The notes: generated from the sequence alone by a model not told the origin. Shown: positions 18,330 through 26,758, numbered from the stretch's first letter. The stretch is DNA of 64,000 bases from Chloroflexota bacterium (GCA_023381515.1 JAMCQI010000004.1:1-64000), one strand, 5' to 3'. Made by a program: numbers and translations.

Positions 18330-19388
18330 CTATTCTTCTTCCGCTTCTTCTTTGTCTTCTTCGTTACCGTCGGGAATGAAACCGGACGGTGTCTGGCCGG
18401 ACAACCCGACTTTTTCTCGAATTTGCTGGTCCAACTGGGTCACAAACTCGAGGTTCTGTCTCAAGAATTCCCGAGCGTTCTCGCGGCCCTGTCCTAACCG
18501 GGTGCCCTGCATCGAGTAAAAGGCGCCTTTTTTGTCAATCACACCCAACTCGACGCCCAAATCGAGTAAATCGCCCTCGCGCGAAATCCCCTGGTTGTGC
18601 AGAATGTCGAATTCGGCTTTCCGGAAGGGTGGAGCCACTTTGTTCTTTTTGACACGCACACGCGTCCGGTTGCCGATGACCTCATCGCCGCTCTTGATGG
18701 CATCGATTGGCCGGACGTCCAGCCGCACTGAGGCGTAGAACTTGAGTGCCATACCACCGGTTGTAGTCTCGGGGTTACCGAACATAACTCCGATCTTTTG
18801 ACGTAACTGATTGGTAAAGATAACGGAGGTGTTGGAGCGTTTAATCGCACCGGCCAACTTGCGCAACGCTTGGCTCATCAAGCGTGCCTGGAGGCCCATG
18901 TGCGAGTCTCCCATTTCGCCTTCGATCTCTGCCCGCGGGACGAGTGCGGCCACGGAGTCAATTACAATGACATCCACGGCGCCCGAGCGCACAAGCGCTT
19001 CGGCAATCTCGAGAGCTTGCTCACCCGTATCCGGCTGGGAGATCAAGAGTTCGTCGACATTGACTCCACACTTGGCTGCATACGCCGGATCGAGAGCGTG
19101 CTCGACGTCAATAAAGGCCGCGACGCCGCCCAGTTTCTGCGCTTCGGCGATAATGTGTTGGCAGAGCGTCGTCTTGCCGGAAGCTTCCGGCCCATAGATT
19201 TCGGTCACTCGCCCGCGCGGGATGCCTCCGATACCGAGTGCGAGATCAAGCGAAATCGAACCGGTTGGGATGGCGTCCACCTTCATACCGGTCGCCTCTC
19301 CCATCTTCATGATCGCCCCTTCACCGAAACGCTTTTTGAGGGACGCCAAGGTAGTCTCCAAAGATTTTGCTTTTCCAGTCTCTGTCAT
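18330..19388 (-). CDS. recA: Recombinase RecA
   Basis: Strand-exchange ATPase and SOS co-protease, 352 residues. Walker A is [13 protein letters not shown] near residue 66, Walker B is [17 protein letters not shown], loop L1 contains GEMGDSHMG, and loop L2 contains [14 protein letters not shown] followed by ETTTGG. The C-terminus is strongly acidic ([11 protein letters not shown]), as in other RecA proteins. It has its own promoter with a LexA-type operator about 165 bp upstream, leaving a leader of roughly 150 nt. Confidence 0.98.
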   Translation of the reverse strand: MTETGKAKSLETTLASLKKRFGEGAIMKMGEATGMKVDAIPTGSISLDLALGIGGIPRGRVTEIYGPEASGKTTLCQHIIAEAQKLGGVAAFIDVEHALDPAYAAKCGVNVDELLISQPDTGEQALEIAEALVRSGAVDVIVIDSVAALVPRAEIEGEMGDSHMGLQARLMSQALRKLAGAIKRSNTSVIFTNQLRQKIGVMFGNPETTTGGMALKFYASVRLDVRPIDAIKSGDEVIGNRTRVRVKKNKVAPPFRKAEFDILHNQGISREGDLLDLGVELGVIDKKGAFYSMQGTRLGQGRENAREFLRQNLEFVTQLDQQIREKVGLSGQTPSGFIPDGNEEDKEEAEEE

Positions 19389-19548
19389 TGAGGTACTCCT
19401 CTGAACTCGCGCCCCCCGGCACGCTCCTGAGCAACTAGTTTACATCAATAAAGTGGAAAACGCAACCTTTTCACTTGACGGTGAACCAGGCTCTTGGGCC
19501 GAGCGCGCAATGAAAATCCGGGCACATCAACCAGCTAATGCACAATCC

Positions 19549-19577
19549 ATTATAGCAGAACGGGTGTTCGTAGTCAA
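19549..19577 (-). promoter_or_regulatory. recA promoter with embedded LexA-type SOS box
   Basis: On the minus strand TTGACT, a 17-bp spacer and TATAAT form a near-consensus sigma70 promoter, with TG one base before the -10 (extended -10). The spacer contains CGAACACCCGTTCT (19557-19570), a GAAC-N4-GTTC palindrome matching the B. subtilis type LexA consensus. Repressor bound there would block the promoter, so SOS induction is the natural reading. Confidence 0.75.
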
Positions 19578-19656
19578 ATACCATACGATTTGGACGATTT
19601 TTGAGGCGGAAAGGGTCAATGTACTATTCCGTGTTAAAAACCGGAAAAATGGCCCT

Positions 19657-19696
19657 AATAAACGAGAGAGGCCGGGAAGACCGGCCTCTCTCGTTT
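19657..19696 (-). terminator. Terminator after the histidine kinase gene
   Basis: AAACGAGAGAGGCCGG and its exact complement form a 16-bp stem around a 5-nt loop. On the minus strand the stem is followed by TTTATTAGG. It sits 3 bp after the kinase stop. The near-perfect symmetry means it could also act on plus-strand transcripts. Confidence 0.75.
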
Positions 19697-19699
19697 CGC

Positions 19700-21016
19700 C
19701 TATGGATGCCGTATCGGCAGCTCCACTTGAATTTGAGTACCGTCTCCGGCCGACGATTCTATTGCAAAGGTTCCTCCCGCGCGCTCGGCGCGCTCTCTCA
19801 TCTGTACGAGTCCAACGCTGCCGCGCGACCGGGCTGCCACGAGCGCCTGTTGAACATCAAAGCCGCACCCGTCATCCCGAACGCGCAAGTGGGCGCTGGC
19901 ATCTCCTACATACTCCAGGTCCACCCAGGCGTGTTTCGCGCGCGCGTGTCTCCGCACATTGTTCAGAGCTTCTTGCGTGAGGCGAAAGAGGGCTGTCTCA
20001 AGCTTGGGCGGAAGTGGGCAAACCTCGCCGTGAATGGCGAAATGCATGTCCAAGTCATTCGCCTGGCCGAATTCTTTGGAGAACTTTTCAAGTGCCGGAA
20101 GGAATCCGAGTGTCTCTATATCCAGCGGCCGCAGAGCAAAAATCACCCGGCGCACTTCGCGGGCGTCCTGCCTGAGCTGGTCCGAAATCTCTCGCAGTTC
20201 GTTCTGCAGGTCCTTCTCTCTCCCGCGGGCCAGCAGCTTCTGTGCGGCGCTCGTCTTGAGAACCAGAAAAGACAAGTCCTGCGCCAATCCGTCATGAATT
20301 TCGCGGGCAATGCGCGTTCGTTCCTCCGCGATGGCGGCTTCTTCGGAACGGGCATAGAGTTCGGTGTTGCGGACGATCAGTGCAGCGGCGCTTGTCAGCG
20401 TCGAGAGCAAATCCACTTGCCGCGCCCGAAAGGCACCCGAGCGGGCAGAGCGAGTGAGTACGACCACGCCTTCGACGCGGCTGCCCACTCGCATGGGCGC
20501 GCCGATCGCACTGTCCTGACTCCCCCGGACATCCGACAAGAGGCTCGGGCGCCCTCCCTGGAGAACGGCACGGGCCAATTCTTCGGTTGGAGCCGAACCG
20601 GCCGCGACCCATTGCTCAATGCTGTCGTGCTCTGAGTCCCACAAGAAAATGGCTCCCGCATCCGCTTGGCACGCCCCGACCATCTGGTCGAGCAGGCGTT
20701 CGAGCACCTGCCGCGTGGTTAGATCGGTGCGCAGCGCGCGGTCTACTTCTTGAAAGGCCATGGCTTCACGGGCGCGCAGGCGATGAGATTGGACCACGCC
20801 GCTCGCAGCGTGCGCGAGCGTTCTCAACAATCCGAGCCGCTCCTCGCTGGGCGCATTCGGCGAACCGAGACAGACGGTCAAGGCGCCGAGGACGCGATCG
20901 CCGTGACGCAGTGGAAGCGTCGAGTCCAACGCTGCCGCGCGACCGGGCTGCCACGAGCGCCTGTTGAACATCAAAGCCGCACCCGTCATCCCGAACGCGC
21001 AAGTGGGCGCTGGCAT
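19700..21016 (-). CDS. Sensor histidine kinase, C-terminal part of a broken gene
   Basis: Cytoplasmic NarL-type sensor kinase fragment, 438 residues as an open frame. The first 28 or so come from a duplicated segment read out of frame and are not real. True sequence starts near ALDSTLPLRHGDRV (end of one GAF domain). A second GAF follows at about residues 75-210, then HisKA_3 with the phospho-acceptor in AREIHDGLAQD near 240, then the HATPase with TQEALNNVRRHA and DDGCGFD. It belongs with 20766-21395 and 21265-22128 as one ancestral gene. The kinase core looks intact, so expression from an internal start is conceivable. Confidence 0.75.
   Translation of the reverse strand: MPAPTCAFGMTGAALMFNRRSWQPGRAAALDSTLPLRHGDRVLGALTVCLGSPNAPSEERLGLLRTLAHAASGVVQSHRLRAREAMAFQEVDRALRTDLTTRQVLERLLDQMVGACQADAGAIFLWDSEHDSIEQWVAAGSAPTEELARAVLQGGRPSLLSDVRGSQDSAIGAPMRVGSRVEGVVVLTRSARSGAFRARQVDLLSTLTSAAALIVRNTELYARSEEAAIAEERTRIAREIHDGLAQDLSFLVLKTSAAQKLLARGREKDLQNELREISDQLRQDAREVRRVIFALRPLDIETLGFLPALEKFSKEFGQANDLDMHFAIHGEVCPLPPKLETALFRLTQEALNNVRRHARAKHAWVDLEYVGDASAHLRVRDDGCGFDVQQALVAARSRGSVGLVQMRERAERAGGTFAIESSAGDGTQIQVELPIRHP
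19807..19909. repeat. 103-bp direct repeat, copy A (native, kinase ATPase domain)
   Basis: This segment encodes the HATPase loop DASAHLRVRDDGCGFDVQ in its proper place. The same 103 bases occur at 20921-21023 in the same orientation. Confidence 0.95.
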
Positions 21017-21395
21017 CTCCTACGGCAAATTCCTCGACAATATCTCCATGCGGGGGAGGGGGGACCAGGTTTTCGAGCCCCTGTGACTTGACCAGATTGG
21101 GCTGAAGAGAGGTCTCGCAAAGCCAGAGGGCAGCTCCGCGGGCACTCGCCAGCTGGAGGGGCGCATTCACGATGACGTTGCTCGCCTCTTCCAGGTCTGA
21201 CGCTGCGGCAAGCTGCTGAGTAATCTCGCTGAACTGCTCAAGGCTGGTGAACAGGCGAGCTTTGTCAATGGAAATAGCCGCCTGGCTGGCGAGCACGGTC
21301 GCCAGTTCGAGATCCCCCGGCGTGAACCGCTCCCTGCCGCGCAGGCGGGAGAGATTGAGGACGCCGATGATTTGACCGCGCGATTGGAGCGGCAA
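20766..21395 (-). CDS. GAF-domain fragment of the broken kinase gene
   Basis: Middle piece, 209 residues as an open frame. Residues 1-45 finish the first GAF domain (QSRGQIIGVLNLSRLRGRERFTPGD is split by convention here: the strand is GQIIGVLNLSRL). The part up to HGDIVEEFA is the start of a second GAF. From there it runs into the 103-bp duplicate, which encodes VGDASAHLRVRDDGCGFD, the ATPase loop of the kinase, and then into out-of-frame sequence. It cannot be a stand-alone protein; it documents where the gene was disrupted. Confidence 0.6.
   Translation of the reverse strand: MPLQSRGQIIGVLNLSRLRGRERFTPGDLELATVLASQAAISIDKARLFTSLEQFSEITQQLAAASDLEEASNVIVNAPLQLASARGAALWLCETSLQPNLVKSQGLENLVPPPPHGDIVEEFAVGDASAHLRVRDDGCGFDVQQALVAARSRGSVGLDASTASRRSRPRRLDRLSRFAECAQRGAARIVENARARCERRGPISSPARP
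20921..21023. repeat. 103-bp direct repeat, copy B (ectopic, inside a GAF domain)
   Basis: Identical to 19807-19909 by inspection. It replaces part of the second GAF domain between DIVEEFA and ALDSTLPL and shifts the frame. The GCGTTGGACTCG at its border is shared by the native kinase sequence and the adjoining GAF sequence, a 12-bp microhomology. Confidence 0.95.
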
Positions 21396-22128
21396 GGAAA
21401 GGGCAGAGAGAATTTCTGGACGGTCTACGATTCCGCGGATTTCCGTAGCGGTCGAGCGGTCCGCCTTCGTTGATGATCAAAGCCTCGCCCCGTTCGGCCA
21501 CGCGTCCCGCGATGCCGCGGCCCAGTAGAGTCTTTTGAGTTTCGACAACTTCTTCCGGCAAGCCCGAGGCGGCGGCAATACGAAGCTCGCGCCGGTCCTC
21601 GTCGAACAGCATCAACGAGACGGCCTCGGCTTTGGTCTCCTGCAGCGCAGTGGCAATAATCTGGTCGAGTACATCCTTTAGCTCGAGGGTGCCCATAAAG
21701 GCGCGCGAGAGTTCGTAGAGGGGCACGAGGGCGCGCAGGCGAGCGTTCTCACGGCGCAATTTCTCCTGCTCCAACGCATTCACCACCGCCGCGACGAGTT
21801 GCTCTGGCACAAAGGGCTTGACGATGAATCCGACAAATCCAACATGCAGAGCATCCATCGCCGTTTCCCACGTGCTGTAGCCGGTGACGACGATCCCCGC
21901 GACATCGGGCCGGGTCTTGCGGATTTCCTTGAAAGCATCAATACCGGACATGCCAGGGAGGTAAATATCGGCCATGAGGAGATCGAAAGCTGTCTCGCGG
22001 GCAGCAGCAACAGCTTCCGCACCCGTAGAGGCAACTTGAACCTCATAGCCCGCGCCAGATAGGATCTGGCGCGTCTGTTCGCGCAATTCGGCGTGGTCCT
22101 CGAGGACGAGGATGTGTTCGTGGGCCAT
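21265..22128 (-). CDS. Response regulator receiver plus GAF, N-terminal part of the broken gene
   Basis: Receiver domain at residues 1-120 with acidic pocket LVLEDH, phospho-acceptor Asp in LLMADIYLPGMSG and the conserved Lys in FIVKPFVPEQ. A GAF domain follows from about residue 150 (LYELSRAFMGTLELKDVLDQ). The true frame leaves this one near 21440: after GPLDRY the reading continues one base over as RGIVDRPEILSALSLPL in the next fragment. The last 55 residues of this open frame are therefore spurious. The start is ATG 22128 without a clear ribosome site; TATACT at 22180-22185 may be its -10. Confidence 0.75.
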   Translation of the reverse strand: MAHEHILVLEDHAELREQTRQILSGAGYEVQVASTGAEAVAAARETAFDLLMADIYLPGMSGIDAFKEIRKTRPDVAGIVVTGYSTWETAMDALHVGFVGFIVKPFVPEQLVAAVVNALEQEKLRRENARLRALVPLYELSRAFMGTLELKDVLDQIIATALQETKAEAVSLMLFDEDRRELRIAAASGLPEEVVETQKTLLGRGIAGRVAERGEALIINEGGPLDRYGNPRNRRPSRNSLCPFLAAPIARSNHRRPQSLPPARQGAVHAGGSRTGDRARQPGGYFH

Positions 22129-22300
22129 CAAGAATTTTCAGATTTCAGATTTGGGATTTTCCGTAGCGGGTTTGACGTAAGTATACCCCCAAGGGATTGC
22201 TTTGGCAAACTGTGGAGTGGTCCCGGTGCCTCTCGCTTTGCCAGCTCCCGAGTTCGGCGCTGATTTGGCGGCCGCACCGTTTTCGGTTATACTAGCGGCG

Positions 22301-23380
22301 ATGCCAGTCTCCCAGGGCTCCGTGGCCCTCGTCGCCAGTTGGCTGAATCAATATGGTGGCGCCGAGCGCGTCCTCGAAGTCGCGCACGAGTTGTTTCCTG
22401 ACGCGCCCCTCTTTACTTCGACGTATTGGCCGGCCGCGCTGCCTCCAGCTTACCGGACCTGGGATATACGGGTCTCTTTTCTCAATCGGCTCCCGATCGC
22501 GAACCAGCGCTTGCTCCTGCCGCTCTATCCGCTCGCGTTCGAATCACTAGATTTGACGGGGTACGACCGGATCTTGAGCATCACGAGCGCCTTTGCGCAT
22601 GGCGTCCGGCTCCCGGAGCGAGCCGAGCATGTCTGCTATTGCCTCACTCCCGCCCGCTTTCTCTGGAGCTATGAAGACTATGTCCGGCGGGAAAGGATCG
22701 GCCGGCTTCCGCGCGCCGTTCTTCCGTTATTCATCGCGCGCCTCCGCGAGTGGGACCGCCGTGCGGCGACTCGGGTCGGCCGCTTTGTCGCGATTTCGGA
22801 GACCGTGCGGCAGAGAATTGAGCGGTATTATCACTGCGAGTCCACCGTCATTTTCCCTCCCGTCCATGTGGAACGCTTTGCTATCGCGGACGGGCACGAG
22901 GACTTTTTTCTCATCCTCTCGCGACTCGTCCCCTACAAACGCATTGACCTGGCCGTGCAAGCGTTCAACGAGCTTGGACTCCCGCTGATCATCGCGGGGG
23001 ATGGGCGAGACCGGCCGCGGCTGGAAGCAATGGCCAAACCCAATATTCGCTTTTTGGGTCGCGTCTCGGACGACGAAGGCTGCGAGCTGCTCACGCACTG
23101 CCGCGCCTTTATCTTCCCCGGAGATGAGGATTTCGGTATCACACCGTTGGAAGCGAACGCCTGCGGGCGGCCTGTCATTGCGTTCGCCGGCGGCGGCGCA
23201 CTCGATTCGACGATCGAAGGCGTGACCGGTGAGTTTTTTCGCGAACCGACCGGGGCCGCTCTGGCGGAAACCGTCCGTGCCTTCGAGGATCGGAAATTCG
23301 AACCGCGCGTCCTTCGTCGCCATGCCGAGCAATTCAGCACGGGCGTATTCAAAGAAAGATTGAGGTCCCTATGGAATTGA
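22301..23380 (+). CDS. GT4 family glycosyltransferase
   Basis: Retaining GT-B glycosyltransferase, 359 residues from ATG 22301, of the mannosyltransferase-like group used in exopolysaccharide assembly. The N-terminus VALVASWLNQYGGAERVLE is typical. The donor-binding half has SRLVPYKRIDLAVQAF and the E-x7-E type motif GDEDFGITPLEANACGRPVIA. A TATACT -10 lies only 9 bp before this ATG, so the mRNA may be nearly leaderless; the longer upstream frame is rejected. It overlaps the following wzz gene by 10 bp. Confidence 0.87.
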   Translation: MPVSQGSVALVASWLNQYGGAERVLEVAHELFPDAPLFTSTYWPAALPPAYRTWDIRVSFLNRLPIANQRLLLPLYPLAFESLDLTGYDRILSITSAFAHGVRLPERAEHVCYCLTPARFLWSYEDYVRRERIGRLPRAVLPLFIARLREWDRRAATRVGRFVAISETVRQRIERYYHCESTVIFPPVHVERFAIADGHEDFFLILSRLVPYKRIDLAVQAFNELGLPLIIAGDGRDRPRLEAMAKPNIRFLGRVSDDEGCELLTHCRAFIFPGDEDFGITPLEANACGRPVIAFAGGGALDSTIEGVTGEFFREPTGAALAETVRAFEDRKFEPRVLRRHAEQFSTGVFKERLRSLWN

Positions 23381-24219
23381 GAGAATACGCCGGCGTCATC
23401 CGACGCCACCTCTGGTTGATCCTTCTCCTTGTGTTCGTGGTCGGGGCAGGCAGCTGGGTCTTGCGCGCAAGGCCCGCGCCGCAGTATCAGGCGACGGCCC
23501 GTTTGACCATCGGAGTCAATGCGCTGCCTGCGGACAAGGTCACCGGCTACGACCCCACACTGACGGCCTATCAGGCATCCGAGTACATCCGCGATGACTT
23601 TGTCCAGGTGGTCTCTAGCGATGTGTTCGCCGACGACGTAAATGCCGAGCTGGCCAAAATGGGCATCAGCGGCGTGGCGATCAACAAGGGGAATATCTCT
23701 GGAGGAGTGGACAAACAGCATCGCTTGATGACGCTGACCATCACGTGGAATGATGCGGCGCAAGCTCAAAAGATCGCGGATGCGGCGGTGACCAATCTGG
23801 CGCAAAACAATAGCAAGTACTTTGCCGAGCTCGGCTCTTCGGCTGCTTCCGTCGCCATCATCGACCGTCCTTCCGTCAGTTTGGTGGCTCCCTCACTGCG
23901 CGAGCGCCTGGATATCCCAATCCGGGTCTGGATATCCCAATCCGGGTTGCCTTGGCTCTTTTCGCCGGCGTCGCCCTGGCTTTTCTCCTCGAATATCTGG
24001 ACACCTCCGTCCGGGATGGTCAGGATGCTCAGGCACTCGGCCTGGCCGTCCTCGGCGAGATCCCCGCTCCCCGGCGACGGTGGTGGCCGAGGACAGAGCG
24101 CCATCCGAGCGCGGTGCCAACAAATGCAGCCGCCCAGCGATAATCCCCGCTTCCTTGTGAGCGGAGGGGCTGCATTCTTGTATGACGTTTCACTTAACCA
24201 ATCTGACGACCTGTGGTAG
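23371..24219 (+). CDS. Wzz-type chain-length protein, frame broken by a 20-bp duplication
   Basis: Polysaccharide co-polymerase of the Wzz/YveK family. An N-terminal membrane helix (HLWLILLLVFVVGAGSWVL) is followed by the periplasmic domain to about residue 180. After LRERLDIPIRV the frame is lost, because bases 23908-23927 are repeated exactly at 23928-23947. Without the extra copy the protein continues as VALALFAGVALAFLLEYLD, a proper second membrane helix, and ends at 24143. As written, the last 95 residues of this frame are spurious and the second helix is missing. The rest of the gene and its operon context are normal. Confidence 0.75.
   Translation: MELREYAGVIRRHLWLILLLVFVVGAGSWVLRARPAPQYQATARLTIGVNALPADKVTGYDPTLTAYQASEYIRDDFVQVVSSDVFADDVNAELAKMGISGVAINKGNISGGVDKQHRLMTLTITWNDAAQAQKIADAAVTNLAQNNSKYFAELGSSAASVAIIDRPSVSLVAPSLRERLDIPIRVWISQSGLPWLFSPASPWLFSSNIWTPPSGMVRMLRHSAWPSSARSPLPGDGGGRGQSAIRARCQQMQPPSDNPRFLVSGGAAFLYDVSLNQSDDLW
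23908..23947. repeat. Perfect 20-bp tandem duplication in wzz
   Basis: CTGGATATCCCAATCCGGGT occurs twice in a row. Removing one copy restores the reading frame through the second transmembrane helix. Confidence 0.95.
24123..24180 (+). terminator. Possible terminator after the first wzz gene
   Basis: AATGCAGCC pairs with GGCTGCATT around a loop that contains a smaller CCGCT/AGCGG hairpin. The downstream TTCTTGT is only weakly T-rich. Confidence 0.45.
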
Positions 24220-24241
24220 AATGACGACCGCCAAGGCGGTC
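24194..24241 (+). promoter_or_regulatory. Promoter and palindrome before the second wzz gene
   Basis: TTAACC, a 17-bp spacer and TAGAAT, with TG one base before the -10. Four bases after it lies the 16-bp palindrome GACCGCCAAGGCGGTC (24226-24241), which covers the expected transcription start and could be an operator or a 5' protective hairpin. The ATG follows at 24255. Confidence 0.55.
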
Positions 24242-24254
24242 CAGGAGACAAAGG

Positions 24255-24974
24255 ATGCAATTGCAGGATTACGCACGCATATTGCTGAAACGGGGCTGGA
24301 TTATCATCCTGCTCGCAGTTCTGACGACTGGCAGCGCGGTTGTGTTTAGCAAGCTGCAAACTCCTATCTATCGCTCCACGGTCGCATTAAGCGTTCTCCC
24401 TGCACGTCCGGCCGATTGGGGATCAGGGCAGGCCAGCAAGGTCCTGTTGCGGCAGTATGTCGAACAGATGGAGTCGCCGCTTTTGACGCAGCCGGTGATC
24501 GACGAGCTCCAGCTAGATGTTACGCCCGATGCATTTGGGAATGAGCTGAATTTCAATGCGGACGAATCCGCGCTCAAGATCACAATTGAGGCGCGTAATC
24601 CGATCCCGGCCGTAGCGGTAAAGATGGCACAGACGCTCGCGGAAGCCTTTGTGTCGCAACACGCGCAGGAGAACTTGAATGTGGACCAGAGCGACCGCAT
24701 CCTCGTCAAGCTGCTCCGCCCTGCCAGTTCGCCAGAGATCTTTTCGCCCAATACCAAAGTGAACGCGATGGCCGGCGCTATTCTTGGGGCACTGATCGGC
24801 CTCCTGATCGTCTTTGTGCTCGAATGGCTCGAGTCGGACATTGTGCGGACAGCGGACGACGTCGAAAGGTTCATTGGCGTCACCGTCCTGGGTTCCATTC
24901 CGACAATGGCCAACCTAGAGTCGACGGGGAAAGCCGCCGCGGCGCGCCGCCTTGACGTGCAGAGGGCCAAGTGA
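24255..24974 (+). CDS. Wzz/YveK-type polysaccharide co-polymerase
   Basis: Membrane protein that sets polysaccharide chain length and recruits the BY-kinase, 239 residues. Transmembrane helix 1 is at about residues 14-35 (GWIIILLAVLTTGSAVVF), helix 2 at about 175-195 (AGAILGALIGLLIVFVLEWL), and the C-terminal cytoplasmic tail contains VTVLGSIPTM, the usual proline-rich end. It resembles the broken gene just upstream, so the locus carried two wzz-like genes and at least this one is intact. The BY-kinase starts 30 bp downstream. Confidence 0.85.
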   Translation: MQLQDYARILLKRGWIIILLAVLTTGSAVVFSKLQTPIYRSTVALSVLPARPADWGSGQASKVLLRQYVEQMESPLLTQPVIDELQLDVTPDAFGNELNFNADESALKITIEARNPIPAVAVKMAQTLAEAFVSQHAQENLNVDQSDRILVKLLRPASSPEIFSPNTKVNAMAGAILGALIGLLIVFVLEWLESDIVRTADDVERFIGVTVLGSIPTMANLESTGKAAAARRLDVQRAK

Positions 24975-25004
24975 TTCCACTTTTGCTTGATGCAGGAGCT
25001 TGTC

Positions 25005-25694
25005 ATGTCTGATGATCGCGTGTCCAGTTTGGTCACCATCTCCCATCCGCGTTCGCCGATCAGCGAGGCGTACCGCACGTTGAGGACCAATCTCGAGTTC
25101 TCCAGTTTGGACAAGCCTATTCGCTCGATGGTGGTCACCTCTGCCGCACCGGAGGAAGGTAAATCCACCACTCTCGCCAATCTGGCGGTGACGATTGCCC
25201 AAGCGGGCAAGAAGGTCATCCTGGTGGATTGCGATCTGCGGCGGCCCTCGCTCCACCAGATTTTCGACCTTCGCAATACGACCGGATTCACCGACATGAT
25301 GCGCGATGATAATCTGATGAACAAGCCGCCCGTGCAGGAAACGGGCGTGGCGAACCTACGGCTGATCACGAGCGGCACGCGCCCTCCGAATCCTTCCGAG
25401 TTGCTTGCGTCGCGGCGGATGAGCGAGTTGATTGCGTCTCTCCAAAACCAAGCCGATATCGTTTTGTTTGATGCACCTCCGGTCATCGCCGTCACCGACG
25501 CGGCCGTGTTGGCTTCCAAGGTGGATGTGGTCCTGCTCGTCATCCACGCGGGCAAGACCAAACGGGAGCATGCCAAAAAAGCCAAGGTGCTCTTGGACAA
25601 GGTCAATGCTCGCCTGATCGGCACCGTGCTCAACAATGTCAAAGGAGACGCCGGACTGTACCAGTACTATACCGACGAGGAGAAGACCGGGTGA
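25005..25694 (+). CDS. CpsD/CapB-type tyrosine kinase (BY-kinase)
   Basis: Cytoplasmic autokinase partner of the Wzz proteins, 229 residues from ATG 25005 with AGGAG 6 nt upstream. N-terminal RSPISEAYRTLRTNLEFS is the family lead-in. Walker A is APEEGKSTTLANLA, Walker A' is VILVDCDLRRP, Walker B is DIVLFDAPPVI. The tail carries a short tyrosine cluster (YQYYTDEE), the autophosphorylation site in this family. It overlaps rmlA by 4 bp (GTGA). Confidence 0.92.
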   Translation: MSDDRVSSLVTISHPRSPISEAYRTLRTNLEFSSLDKPIRSMVVTSAAPEEGKSTTLANLAVTIAQAGKKVILVDCDLRRPSLHQIFDLRNTTGFTDMMRDDNLMNKPPVQETGVANLRLITSGTRPPNPSELLASRRMSELIASLQNQADIVLFDAPPVIAVTDAAVLASKVDVVLLVIHAGKTKREHAKKAKVLLDKVNARLIGTVLNNVKGDAGLYQYYTDEEKTG

Positions 25695-26758
25695 AGGGGC
25701 TTATTCTCAGCGGCGGCAAAGGGACGCGCTTGCGCCCCTTTACGTACACGGGCGCCAAGCAGCTCGTGCCGGTGGCGAATAAGCCGGTGCTCTTTTATGC
25801 GATTGAGGACCTGGTCGAAGCTGGAATTCAGGAGATTGGGATCGTCGTCGGAGATACCGGAGTTCAGGTCCGTGAGGCGGTGGGCGATGGCACGCGCTTT
25901 GGCGGACGAGTGACCTACATCGAGCAGGACGCGCCACGCGGGATTGCCCACGGGATCAAGATCGCTCAGGACTATATCGGCGGCGAGCCCTTTGTCCTCT
26001 TCCTCGGCGATAATTTCATCCGCGACGGGATTGCGGCGCAGGTCGCGGCCTTTCGCGCCGGCGATATCAACGCCCAGATCATTCTCTACCAGATGACGGA
26101 TCCTAGCTCGATGGGTGTGGCTGTTCTCGACGGTGCGAATCGCGTGGTGCGTGTGGTCGAAAAACCAAAGCAATTTGTCTCGCCCTACGCCGTCATCGGC
26201 ATTTATATGTTCGACCAGCATGTCTTTGAGGCGGTCAATGCGATCCGGCCTTCGCCGCGCGGGGAATTGGAGATCACCGATACGATCCAGTACTTGATTG
26301 ATCATGGGCACAGCGTGCGCGCCCACCTCCTCGACGGCTGGTGGATTGACACCGGCAAGATGGCGGATATCCTGGAGGCCAACCGCCTCGTCCTCGACGT
26401 GCTCAATCCCAGGAATGAGGGTGACGTCGACGGTGCTTCGCGGATGGAAGGCCGCGTTGTGCTCCAAAAGGGAGCCGTGGTCGTCAACAGCACCATCCGC
26501 GGCCCAGCCATCATCGGCGAAAACACCCGGATTGAGAACGCCTTTGTCGGACCCTACACCTCGATCTATCACGATTGCCTCATCCGGAATTGTGAGATAG
26601 AGCACAGCGTGGTTCTGGAAAATAGCAAGATTCTGGACACGCCGGCGCGTATCGCAGATAGCCTGATTGGTCGAAACGTCGAAGTCACCCGGACCGGGGG
26701 GCAGACCAAGACACTCAAGATGATGATCGGCGACCACAGCCAAGTCGGAATCCTCTGA
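25691..26758 (+). CDS. rmlA: Glucose-1-phosphate thymidylyltransferase, long form
   Basis: Makes dTDP-glucose from dTTP and glucose-1-phosphate, the first step toward dTDP-deoxysugars. Length 355 residues, longer than the 290-residue RmlA because of a left-handed beta-helix tail (repeated hexapeptides from about residue 245, e.g. VVLQKGAVVVNSTIRGPAIIG). The nucleotidyl-binding site is LSGGKGTRLRPFT, then KQLVPVANKP. The start is GTG in the GTGA overlap. Long forms often serve antibiotic or unusual-sugar pathways, so the product may not be rhamnose; rmlC and rmlD are absent here. Confidence 0.88.
   Translation: MKGLILSGGKGTRLRPFTYTGAKQLVPVANKPVLFYAIEDLVEAGIQEIGIVVGDTGVQVREAVGDGTRFGGRVTYIEQDAPRGIAHGIKIAQDYIGGEPFVLFLGDNFIRDGIAAQVAAFRAGDINAQIILYQMTDPSSMGVAVLDGANRVVRVVEKPKQFVSPYAVIGIYMFDQHVFEAVNAIRPSPRGELEITDTIQYLIDHGHSVRAHLLDGWWIDTGKMADILEANRLVLDVLNPRNEGDVDGASRMEGRVVLQKGAVVVNSTIRGPAIIGENTRIENAFVGPYTSIYHDCLIRNCEIEHSVVLENSKILDTPARIADSLIGRNVEVTRTGGQTKTLKMMIGDHSQVGIL

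Larger units (their letters stand above)
19389..19699. other. 311-bp recA upstream region
   Basis: This gap holds the recA leader (19389 to about 19541), the recA promoter and operator (19549-19577), and the terminator of the broken kinase gene (19657-19696). The leader shows no recognised riboswitch and no supported reading frame. Confidence 0.6.
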
